Source: Apostichopus japonicus (lineage: Eukaryota; Echinodermata; Holothuroidea; Aspidochirotida; Stichopodidae). Taken from it: DNA of 64,000 nt. This document shows positions 34,101 through 46,600 of the stretch, piece after piece; positions within the stretch are counted from its first letter, which is position 1; each line of letters opens with the position of its first letter. The DNA lies in NCBI RefSeq assembly GCF_037975245.1, contig NC_092573.1, positions 1,050,001 to 1,114,000 of the forward strand. Direction: 5' to 3'. The notes under the pieces are model-generated. The model did not search any database. It saw only the letters and a list, made by a program, of their open reading frames with translations, and was not told the DNA's origin. Made by a program: the position numbers and the translations under genes.

Positions 34101-34669
34101 TTAAGCTGTCAGGACGTCGCCATTAGAATTTAAGGTGATGCTGGGGCCGCCATTGGTACACGCGTCGGTAGCTGGTTCTGGACCGTCCATGGGTGACGAC
34201 GACAGCTTGGACCCTTCGTAGACTTCGTCTTTGTACTCTGTGATATCTTCGTCGCTAGAATTTTCATCCACTTCCAGCAATTTGCTGTACTCCAAGCTGG
34301 TCGTGCGTTTGCTGCTGTTATTTCTCATGACAATCGCTAGCACCGCAATGAGTAGAAGGCCGATTATTATTAATGCGATCACGCCCACGGCCACATACAT
34401 CAGTGGGTCAGATAGGAGGGAGACATTAGTGATGCAGTACACGTCTCTCTTCATGAAATTGTATTGGCATTGTATGCACTGGCTGTTGTTCCGTCCATAA
34501 CAGGTCTTGCACGACTCGTGACAGGGCACGCACTCGTGTGCGATGGTACTGTTCTTGGTCACGTTGGTCTCTAGGAACTGATTGGAAGGGCAGATCTGCG
34601 GTCCAGAATGCTTCTGGATGGGGTGGACCTCCGTGCCATAAAGGACAAGGTCCCATTTGCTAAGGACAC
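34101..34669 (-). CDS. FURIN: Furin terminal exon: end of P domain, Cys-rich segment, TM, tail
   Basis: The acceptor is GCGCCGTAG. It begins [12 protein letters not shown], which closes the P domain. Next is one short Cys-rich part ([13 protein letters not shown] then CIQCQ), with NVT and NST as possible glycosylation sites. A single membrane helix ([20 protein letters not shown]) follows. The cytoplasmic tail has a YSKL/LL sorting signal and the acidic serine cluster [13 protein letters not shown], resembling the trans-Golgi-retrieval signal of vertebrate furin. The Cys-rich region is much shorter than in PC5/6 or insect Furin 2. The stop codon ends at 34101. Confidence 0.93.
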
Positions 34670-37600
34670 CTACGGCGCGGGGTTAAAGAAAAATTATGAA
34701 GGAATGAGTTTATATTTTGTACTTGTCAAAATTTAAAAAATGTGGCGACCACTTTTAAGTTCACATGGGGAATATTACTCATTTTATGCGCTGCTACGCA
34801 GTATCGACAAATTACTGTACAAATGAAAATATGTATAGCCGAGTTTGTACCCGGGAACCAACATTCCAAGCCTCACGATTTCTACAATTACTAATTAATT
34901 TTCTTTCTTAGCTGTGTCTTTATCGAAGGCTTAACAACAAGTAAGATCAATCTTCTGAAATTTGTCACTGAGCCTGTTGACTCTACATTCCTTTCATTAG
35001 CTAAACTTTTATTTTTAAGTTGTGAATCGTTTTACTGGATTGTATTTTTAATGAGATGGATAAATAACAAATCTCAATTGTTAAATCAGAAGTCAAAACA
35101 TTTCATTAAGAAATATTACCGCCAACCTGGTAAGAAAACCGACCAGGGTTGTCTGTAACATCCAAAAGAAAATGTTGAAGCTAAGTCAAGGGATGGGGGG
35201 AAGGGGAAGGCTACATTCTGTTTCATTACAGAAATGTACTCTGCCACAAAAATCCACCAAAGGTCAGAATAGCAACTCACCTTTGTTACTTTTAGCGCCT
35301 GTATTTTTAATCTCCAGGGTCCAGATCCCCTTGGGCACCTCACCCCAGGAATGAGTGGAAAGAAACTCCCAATTATGGAAGCCCTTATCCGAGAAGTCTC
35401 TACTTCTTTTAGGAAGCAAGATGGATTTTGTACCGGAGGGGGATGTCAGGGTGATTTCCAAATCACCCCTTTTGGAATACTGGATGGAGATATTGGATAT
35501 TACATGCTCCAGTGATTGGACGGCATCGTCCTCCCCTAGGCATCCGTTGGAGTCTATGGTGACTCGTAGGACACCTGAGGCGGGTATCGTTCTACAGACG
35601 TGAAAAGAGAAGAGTTAAACTTAGAAAGAGATTTTAATTATTTCAATCAGATATAATAGATCGCCAAATTATTTTGAAATAAACAATAAAGTGCAAAAGG
35701 GGGAAAACAAAGAAGGACATTTTTAAACGTTGCCATGACTACCACTATTATGTCTTAGCTTAGCAAATCCCAGGGGTTAGGAAGTCTGAGGATCCAGAAA
35801 AATAATGAGGCAGGCGTGTAAATTGTGGCAGCCATTCCTGCTTCTAGTACAGCAGGTAACTTTTACTTCCAGCAGACAAAAGTGTGGTTGACCACTATCC
35901 TCAAATATCCAGGGAAGAGGAGCATCCCCGACCCCACCCCAACCCCCCTCCTCCATCAATCATCATTTCAGAGCAACCATCGCAAACATAGATGATTGCA
36001 AGCAGAGAGAGGAGAGAGCAAAATACGGTTTCTCAATGACAAATCCACAGATTTCTCCTCTACTGGTCAGTAGCAAATTTTGAAAAGGTTAAGAGAAATC
36101 TGGCTCCTGGCGGGTGTTTGAACCCATATAGTTGAAGGGGGGAACACTCTTTCCATTGCACCATACCCTCAACTTACCACAACTTAAAGGATGGTGTGGT
36201 TGTTACAAGACGCAGAAATACAAGGGTCTACAACACAAGATGTCTCAATAACGGACAAAGCAGTAGATAATACTCACAGAGGACCGATCACGCCAGCGGT
36301 AGAGCATACATGTTGATCCGGCACCCTCTGCCAGCTCCGTGCTAAATCGACCATAGCTGCAGCATCCATCAAACCAAACCCGAATGAGTGACTCACTGGC
36401 AAAATGAACGGTAACAACAACATTTTAGCGGACACATTCACTACCACCAAAAACACAAAACAATCATACAAAGGATATAAAAGTAAGTTGTATTTATATT
36501 TGCTCCAGGTGTTACGATGTAAGAAAGTTAAACATCCTTTGTCATAAATTTGCAACAAACAATAAAAATGCAAGAAAAGAAAATGGGAAGGAAAAGAGTA
36601 AGTAGCAATTCCCATTTGAAGAAAATCTCAATAAACTCCCGAGAACTGAGACACCTAAAGCAGTAAGTGATGTCAGTAAATAGCCTAAAAAATTAGAACA
36701 AATGGCAATAAACGTGAGAATACTGGTACAGATTTTTCTATATTAAGTCAAAGACAGCCGAGAAGATAACTTAAGCCCAAAAAAAGTCTGCTTCGGTTTT
36801 GTAGAAGATCACGTTCAACAAGTCCTGCAAATTTAGCTTTCAAATGTTGATGTCACAAGGTTAAGATCTTTCTGTAAATGCAGAAGCAATTTTGGACATA
36901 ATGAATTTTTGTTCCGATAATATGAGAACAATTTGGAACACAGTGACAAATTTCTTAAATCTAATAAGTGAGGAACTCAACACTTGCTGAAACATGACAA
37001 AACGATAGATTTATCATTTTCTCATTATATTACTAGTTATAAATTGATCACTTAATATGTTTCAAAGATAATTTAAAAAAATATCTTGCAACAAATAAAT
37101 TATACACTTTATACATAACTTTTGTAGCAAAATCAAAACATTGATCACTAAATAAATCTTATGAAATCAACATTTACAACAAAATCAGAATGCCACCATT
37201 TCAACACTTTGCAGCAAACTCATGCACTGCAGCCAACTTGCAGAAAGAGATCTTAATGTTTCCTTACATTTCCATAATCCACGGATAGCTGCATATTTAA
37301 CCTAGACGTTTGAAAATCAACAAGTTTTATAAGAAAGTTCCAATGTTACATAAAGGATCTAAATCAATATAGAGTGAATAGTTACCACGGTAATCTGCTC
37401 CATTGACTATCCAGTCATCAGCTAAGAGGTTTCCTGGTCGGGACGTGGCTACGATGATATGCTGCAGGTCACGCCATGTCAAAGTGGGACTGTGGAATAT
37501 GAAAATGACACTCATATTTATTCCTTTATGACCTTAAACATAAGGTGACTACTTTTTGAGTCCCATTTCAGCCAAAATATTTGTCACTCCTTTCCAGTTT

Positions 37601-40600
37601 GTTTATAATTTGGCAGTCAGTTTTCCATATTGCTTGACCTTGTACAGATTTAGTCCATCTCCCACAGAGGTTTCACTGAAGTCACTAAAGTGCAACTGCA
37701 ACTGTCCCCATTGTTGCCTCTGCTTACCTAAGATGATGAACATACCTATATCAACCATACCAGGTCAAAGGTCACACAGAATTGTGTCCGATACTTGAAT
37801 GTAAATCACTCTGTTATAATGTGAGAACATTGAGAATGTTGAACATTTGCAGTGTTTTCTTAAGTGTTCAGACTATGTCAACCAACTAACTGCATTTTTA
37901 TGATCAAATATCTGCTGAGTGAATTGTTACACTGCACACTTCAACCACGTGTCTTCAACCTCGAAACAACAGAATACATTTCGGAGGCATCTTATTTTTG
38001 GTATAAAGAGAAATGCTCTGTGTTGTTGTGTGCTTGTGGGTGTCAGTTTGAGAGTTAAAACAGAATATTCCTTACTTTGCCTCGAGCGCCAAAGCGCAGA
38101 GACCAGCGGCTAAAGGAGCTGAGGCGGAAGTTCCACTGTGTTTGTCCGTACATTGCTTGCGAAGATCAGTGGTAACCTAAGAAGAAATGAGAGGAAAATT
38201 CACTTTAAATCATTAAAGCTACCAAAATAAGCAGAAGGTATGTCAAAATATTTCGGTCGACCATATTTATCAGAATCACCACAAACGAAACACAGAAACT
38301 GGGGATGATTCTATGTCAGTAATGAGAGGAGGATTACCAGAATCTGTTCAGTTGAGTGTATTTTTTTTGTATAATATTAAGAAGCAAAACTCACCAGTTT
38401 AAACTAAATGGATGTAGATATGCAACATTTATGCAGATGAGAGTTGATAGATTATCTTGTTTAATGTAACCAAACTTATCAGCTTCATTGTGTTTCATTT
38501 ACCAATCAAATAATCAATGCTAATGTGTAAGTGGGTAGGTCAATTTAAAACAGGAACTCCTTAAACCTTAATTCCCATTAAGTCTCCTTTCTAGACAGGG
38601 AAAGTACTAGAAATTGGGGTGGGAGAGTGGGGGAGGGGAGGGGAAGGGATGCAGAGTGAGGTAGGGATACTTAGGAGAAGTGCCATAGTAAATTAACCTT
38701 CATATTCAAGTTACTACTTGCTTACTCCCATGTGAATAATATCTCCTCATATTGCCAAGCTCTGTGCAAGTTAACTTTAATTAATTCCAATAGCTACACA
38801 ACAACCTCTTCCATAACAAGAACCTGCCTGCTGCAAGTTCAATAATTAACCTTCGATGCTCTTGAACAGTGTCTTTCACCAAAGGCTTCATCAGATTACT
38901 CTGGCAACCGATATTTGCCCACATCTTATTACAGCTCCCAATCACAAGTCAATCACGATGTGACATTTAACTTACAACGGCGGCCTTTTGAAATGTCACA
39001 ACGTAAACCAGAGAAATGAATTTATTGATACAGAAAGAAAAAAACAATCTGTCAATTAGTCTTTGGACGACTGCTACAATGCAAAATATATAAGGATGTA
39101 TGAAGAAAAGATGCTGACAGTAATGTTTATAGAAGTTTACCCTGAAAATGTCAGGCTTTGTTGTCAGATGAAATGATATTTGACTTCACTACTTCAATGA
39201 GATTGGAAATAGGCTTTGAGGAAGACTGCCAAGGGAGCTCTACATGGGCAACGTGGGCAACAAGGTTAAAGGAGAGGAGAACCAAATGACTGATAACAAG
39301 TTATGAAGAACTTGTAATTAATAACTCTAGCCATTCATCCCCTTCTCACCCCTACCTACCCCACTCACATCCAATCAAACAGGAGGCCAACTGAAGCAAA
39401 CCCAACCATAATCATTTAACCAATGGGGTAACAAAATGAAGGTATCTAGCACTTTGACACACTGTGTCAGGTGTACCACCTACCACTTGCTTCTCGTCGG
39501 GCGCACCACTACTGTAGGTCGTCGCTAATGTGGAGGCACATTTTTCCGAGTACCAAGGCACTTTTCCGTGTTCTGTTGCACTGCTGACAGAGATAGTGTA
39601 GACGGAGTTGGTGTAACCGTCGCAACCGCAGCTGTCCCCGGAGCGCCCTCCATTGCCAGAGGCCCAGACAAAGATGGACCCAAGACCGCCACGACCCTGT
39701 AAACATGTAAAATGAACAAAGTGATTGCCATGACTGTCCTCTTTTTACGGATAAGGCGGGATGGAGCTGGTTTGATGGCAGGGAAGATGGAATAGTGACG
39801 ACAAAGGTACTACATACGAAAGAGCACAGTATTTACCGAGATTACAATGTAGACCAATGAACCAATATATGGCACTCCATAACCAAAGTAATAACTACTA
39901 AGGAGTTAAATGAAGATGAGGTACAAACAATATGGTTGGCAGGGGGGGAGGGGGGGGTGAACTGGAGTGGAAAAAGGTCAAGTCTCTCTTTTGTAGACAT
40001 GTCAGACAGGACCAGTGAGAATGTTAGATGGATAAAGGACATCATAAATATTCAAGCAGAATCCTTACACTCTTTATGCATTCATTAATTTATGGAGATG
40101 GGTGGGGGGATGGAGTGGATTGGGGGGTGGGTTGGTGGGATGATGTGGATGTAAGACAGTTACTCACAGAGGTGACTCCATCGAGGAAGGCTTTCTTGGC
40201 CATCTTTCCAGGCCCATCCACAGTTTTGCCGTCATCATCAGGACCCCAGCTTGCACTGTAGATGTCGATGTGTTGAGGGTTTAGACTAAGGGATCGACCC
40301 TCGACTGCATCCGTTACGTCCCCATCGAGCATTCTCACCCCTGAAAAAATCGAGAGATTACCAAAAAGGGAGTCAATTGATGAATCAAGACGAACTTATA
40401 TAGCTTTATCCAAACGCCAGTCTTTCATACCGACTCAAAAAGGGCTATCATATGGCACAACAACAACAAAAGGGGGGAGAAGGGGAAAAAATAGCACAAG
40501 GTTTAGTGATACCTGTTTTGCAATTTTTAACAGAATTTCTCTGTTACCTAACTTTTGGAACATTGCAATTCATTACTAGTGTAATACAATTTGCACATTA

Positions 40601-43600
40601 CAACCAACACTTGATATCACTAGTATCCCATGGTTTCTATTACTACAAAGCACCTGTCTGATAATGGATATAACCCAGGTCACATGTATGTATTAATAAT
40701 TCTCAAAAAATGAATCTCTACTATGGAACATATGGTGTTTATGGGCTTACCTCCAATACTAGCTTTGTGTGCTACCCCCACTGAACAGATGGTGTTACGG
40801 GCTTACCTCAAATACCAGCTTTGTGTGCTACCCCCACTGAACAGATGGTGTTACAGGCTTACCTCCAATACTAGCTTTGTGTGCTACCCCCACTGAACAG
40901 ATGGTGTTACAGGCTTACCTCCAATACTAGCTTTGTGTGCTACCCCCACTGAACAGATGGTGTTACAGGCTTACCACCAATACTAGCTTTGTGTGCTACC
41001 CCCACTGAACAGATGGTGTTACAGGCTTACCTCCAATACTAGCTTTGTGTGCTACCCCCTCTGAACAAATGGTGTTATGGGCTTACCTCCAATACTAGCT
41101 TTGTGTGCTACCCCCACTGAACAGATGGTGTTATGGGCCTACTTCCAATACTAGCTTTGTGTGCTACCCCCACTGAACAGATGGTGTTATGGGCTTACCT
41201 CCAATACTAGCTTTGTGTGCTACCCCCACTGAACAGATGGTGTTACGGGCTTACCTCCAATACTAGCTTTGTGTGCTACCCCCACTGAACAGATGGTGTT
41301 ATTGGCTTACCTCCAATACTAGCTTTGTGTGCTACCCCCACTGAACAGATGGTGTTATGGGCTTACCTCCAATACTAGCTTTATATGCTACCACCATTCA
41401 ACAGATGGTGTTATGGGCTTACTTCAATACTAGCTTTGTGTGCTACCCCCACTGAACAGATGGTGTTATGGGCTTACCTCCGATACTAGCTTTGTGTGCT
41501 ACCCCCACTGAACAGATGGTGTTATGGGCTTACCTCCAATACTAGCTTTGTGTGCTACCACCATTCAACAGATGGTGTTATGGGCTTACTTCAATACTAG
41601 CTTTGTATGCTACCCCCTCCAAACAGATGGTGTTAAGGGCTTACCTCCAATACTAGCTTTGTGTGCTACCCCCACTGAACAGATGGTGTTATGGGCTTAC
41701 CTCCAATACTAGCTTTGTATGCTACCACCATTCAACAGATGGTGTTATGGGCTTACTTCAATACTAGCTTTGCGTGCTACCACCACTCAACAGATGGTGT
41801 TACAGGCTAACCTCCAATACTAGCTTTGTGTGCTACCCCCTCTGAACAGATGGTGTTACAGGCTTACCTCCAATACTAGCTATGTGTGCTAAACCCACTG
41901 AACAGATTGTGTTATCAGCTTACCTCCAATACTAGCTTTGTATGCTACCCCCACTGAACAGATGGTGTTACAGGCTTACCTCCAATACTAGCTATGTATG
42001 CTAAACCCACTGAACAGATTGTGTTATGAGCTTACCTCCAATACTAGCTTTGTGTGCTATCCCCACTGAACAGATGGTGTTACAGGCTTACCTCCAATAC
42101 TAGCTTTGTGTGCTACCCCCACTGAACAGATGGTGTTACAGGCTTACCACCAATACTAGCTTTGTGTGCTACCCCCACTGAACAGATGGTGTTACGGGCT
42201 TACCTCCAATACCAGCTTTGTGTGCTACCCCCACTGAACAGATGGTGTTATGGGCTTACCTCCAATACTAGCTTTGTGTGCTACCCCCACTGAACAGATG
42301 GTGTTATGGGCTTACCTCCAATACTAGCTTTGTGTGCTACCCCCACTGAACAGATGGTGTTACGGGCTTACCTCCAATACTAGCTTTGTGTGCTACCCCC
42401 ACTGAACAGATGGTGTTATTGGCTTACCTCCAATACTAGCTTTGTGTGCTACCCCCACTGAACAGATGGTGTTATGGGCTTACCTCCAATACTAGCTTTA
42501 TATGCTACCACCATTCAACAGATGGTGTTATGGGCTTACTTCAATACTAGCTTTGTGTGCTACCCCCACTGAACAGATGGTGTTATGGGCTTACCTCCGA
42601 TACTAGCTTTGTGTGCTACCCCCACTGAACAGATGGTGTTATGGGCTTACCTCCAATACTAGCTTTGTGTGCTACCACCATTCAACAGATGGTGTTATGG
42701 GCTTACTTCAATACTAGCTTTGTATGCTACCCCCTCCAAACAGATGGTGTTAAGGGCTTACCTCCAATACTAGCTTTGTGTGCTACCCCCACTGAACAGA
42801 TGGTGTTATGGGCTTACCTCCAATACTAGCTTTGTATGCTACCACCATTCAACAGATGGTGTTATGGGCTTACTTCAATACTAGCTTTGCGTGCTACCAC
42901 CACTCAACAGATGGTGTTACAGGCTAACCTCCAATACTAGCTTTGTGTGCTACCCCCTCTGAACAGATGGTGTTACAGGCTTACCTCCAATACTAGCTAT
43001 GTGTGCTAAACCCACTGAACAGATTGTGTTATCAGCTTACCTCCAATACTAGCTTTGTATGCTACCCCCACTGAACAGATGGTGTTACAGGCTTACCTCC
43101 AATACTAGCTATGTATGCTAAACCCACTGAACAGATTGTGTTATGAGCTTACCTCCAATACTAGCTTTGTGTGCTATCCCCACTGAACAGATGGTGTTAC
43201 AGGCTTACCTCCAATACTAGCTTTGTGTGCTACCCCCACTGAACAGATGGTGTTACAGGCTTACCACCAATACTAGCTTTGTGTGCTACCCCCACTGAAC
43301 AGATGGTGTTACGGGCTTACCTCCAATACCAGCTTTGTGTGCTACCCCCACTGAACAGATGGTGTTATGGGCTTACCTCCAATACTAGCTTTGTGTGCTA
43401 CCCCCACTGAACAGATGGTGTTATGGGCTTACCTCCAATACTAGCTTTGTGTGCTACCCCCACTGAACAGATGGTGTTACGGGCTTACCTCCAATACTAG
43501 CTTTGTGTGCTACCCCCACTGAACAGATGGTGTTATTGGCTTACCTCCAATACTAGCTTTGTGTGCTACCCCCACTGAACAGATGGTGTTATGGGCTTAC

Positions 43601-46600
43601 CTCCAATACTAGCTTTATATGCTACCACCATTCAACAGATGGTGTTATGGGCTTACTTCAATACTAGCTTTGTGTGCTACCCCCACTGAACAGATGGTGT
43701 TATGGGCTTACCTCCGATACTAGCTTTGTGTGCTACCCCCACTGAACAGATGGTGTTATGGGCTTACCTCCAATACTAGCTTTGTGTGCTACCACCATTC
43801 AACAGATGGTGTTATGGGCTTACTTCAATACTAGCTTTGTATGCTACCCCCTCCAAACAGATGGTGTTAAGGGCTTACCTCCAATACTAGCTTTGTGTGC
43901 TACCCCCACTGAACAGATGGTGTTATGGGCTTACCTCCAATACTAGCTTTGTATGCTACCACCATTCAACAGATGGTGTTATGGGCTTACTTCAATACTA
44001 GCTTTGTGTGCTACCACCACTCAACAGATGGTGTTACAGGCTAACCTCCAATACTAGCTTTGTGTGCTACCCCCTCTGAACAGATGGTGTTACAGGCTTA
44101 CCTCCAATACTAGCTATGTGTGCTAAACCCACTGAACAGATTGTGTTATGAGCTTACCTCCAATACTAGCTTTGTATGCTACCCCCACTGAACAGATGGT
44201 GTTACAGGCTTACCTCCAATACTAGCTATGTATGCTAAACCCACTGAACAGATTGTGTTATGAGCTTACCTCCAATACTAGCTTTGTGTGCTATCCCCAC
44301 TGAACAGATGGTGTTACAGGCTTACCTCCAATACTAGCTTTGTGTGCTACCCCCACTGAACAGATGGTGTTACAGGCTTACCTCCAATACTAGCTTTGTG
44401 TGCTACCCCCACTGAACAGATGGTGTTACAGGCTTACCTCCAATACTAGCTTTGTGTGCTACCCCCACTGAACAGATGCTGTTGTTTGCCTCGGCTGCAA
44501 CTTCTCCAGAACATCTGGTGCCATGTCTGAAAAAACACACAAAACATGCCAAGTCAAAACCCCAAATTATCATATTGATTACACTTGAATGTATTTATTT
44601 TTCATAAACTTTCCAAGTAAAAGAGTCTATCATCATCTAGGGCTCAAGATGTATCAGAATAATTAAGGTAAACAAAAGATATACAATAAATTAAAAAGCA
44701 CCAAATTCAAACAATTAATGGATAATATTAAGGTATGAACGAATAAATTTAATTCAAACCATTAAAATAAATAATTTGATGAGGAAAAATAGTTTGTTTG
44801 CCTCATTTTTTCTCTTTTCCTTCCTTCCTTTCAAAAACAGTTTTTTTTTTTTTTTAATCTCTTTCTCTTCTTCTTTACTGCATACAGGATCTTATAAGAT
44901 CAACAAGTGCATATATTTTGACTAAAAGCAAATTAAACAGCAAAGAAAAACAAGCAGGCAAAGTAAGCAGAAATGACAAGCACGAGAGTAAACAAACAAA
45001 AAAGGAAAAAAAAGTGAGCTGAAAAGATATGCAGAAAGAGTAAAAAAAAAATTTATGAGTTGAATATGAGTTTATTAAAGATAGAGAAAAGATTAGAATG
45101 AAATGGGTTAAAATTATGCAGATTATATGTTATATGAACAACCAGCTAACTTAACACTGCAGTGCCAAGTTTTGTGTGTCCTTTAGCCTAGAATTTTTGA
45201 TTATCAGCTATGAAGTGTTGTTCGCCAAGTATTGATATTCTGGATGACAAGTATAACAGAGCTTTTCTTATCTATCGGACACTCGACCATTAAATCAATA
45301 GGACATTTTGTGTTCACGTAGACAAGCTGGAGAAATGGCAACACTACACTGTAATGACCACCAGCTGCACTGAAGAAAGGGGAAAGGGAGGGGAAGGGCC
45401 AAGGGAGACGGTCCTCATTTGTTAAAAAATGCTAAAATAATCATATGAAAAATCGGGCAAATTGTTACACCAATGTAGACATGTAAAGCAATTCCATGTT
45501 TACAGAACCGTTGTATATTTTGACTAAAAAATATACAAATTTATAAATATTTATTTTTGACGTATAAATGAAAATATAAAAAAAAATCAAAAAAGAAAGA
45601 AATGTGAACCTATTCTCTGAAATCCACCAACTGATTCCCAGAATGCAAGAGACTTTGTCTAAAACCTGCTGTACAAAACTGTTCAGCAGAATAGACAGAA
45701 CGTAACACGTTGATAGTTCATCATAGCAAGGCAGACCGCACATCCCCCTACACAGCCTACCAGCCCTCCAGAACTCCCACTTGCATCTGTTAAGGGATTA
45801 GTTTCATCAACCACATGTCTTCTCCTATTCATGGTTAAGCCCTATGAGAAACTGATATTCAACAGCTATTCCCAATACAAACTACTGGATTTGTGATCGA
45901 CTAGAATATTCTCTCATATTAAATAATGTTGATATTTTATTCGATGCTCTCTCTCTCGATCCTGTTCTCAAGAACCTTAACAAATATTAAACAATGACAA
46001 CGGAAACAGTCATTTTTGTGTCCTAATATGGCATGATTGATGATGAGATTGGCAGAGCGCTATTTTAGACTGTCAGCTAACTCCAACTCGTAACTACGGA
46101 TATATACTTTCATCAAACATCGAACGAGTCTCCGGGGGAAGAAATTTGATCAAAACAAACAGTTAACCTTAGTAGCTTACTGTACATGTAAAAGACAAGC
46201 AGACATCACTAAACTATGTTTGGCTGGTTATTTTGTGCTATACTGCTTCCTGTCCCGCAAAGACTTAGAGCATAAAATATGTGCACTGCTCATCGTTCCT
46301 GGAATTGTCATCAAAACTGATCGTTAATCTGGATTGTTTATTAAACTTTGTCTGAGAGATTGATGATTTTAGCCTAACATACGGTACACACTTCTTTCAA
46401 GACCAGCCTAGCCTAATTTGCATATATATATGTCTCACATTTTAAATATTCATCTACTGCAGTAGATGATTTGTATCTTTTCAGGCAAGATTTTATGCAC
46501 CATACTTCTGTGAGTCTCAAACAGATACCTTGGTGTTCAAAAGATGAACACAAGAGTATTATGATTTTAGTGAAGGAAATCCACTTTGGGATGTTTCAAA

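Noticed and set aside
41524-43946. Three identical 62-residue open frames at 41524, 42641 and 43758 as a repeated gene family
   Set aside because: They are translations of the intronic 56-bp array on the strand opposite to furin and repeat only because of the 1,117-bp block.
40726-44438. CRISPR-like array of direct repeats
   Set aside because: Units are contiguous with no spacers, derive from the neighbouring exon, and lie in an animal gene.
40726-44438. Recursive (ratchet) splice sites, since each unit contains AG directly followed by GTAAG
   Set aside because: The bases before each AG (AGCTAGTATTGG) are not a pyrimidine tract, so acceptor use is unlikely; the AG is just the copied exon end.
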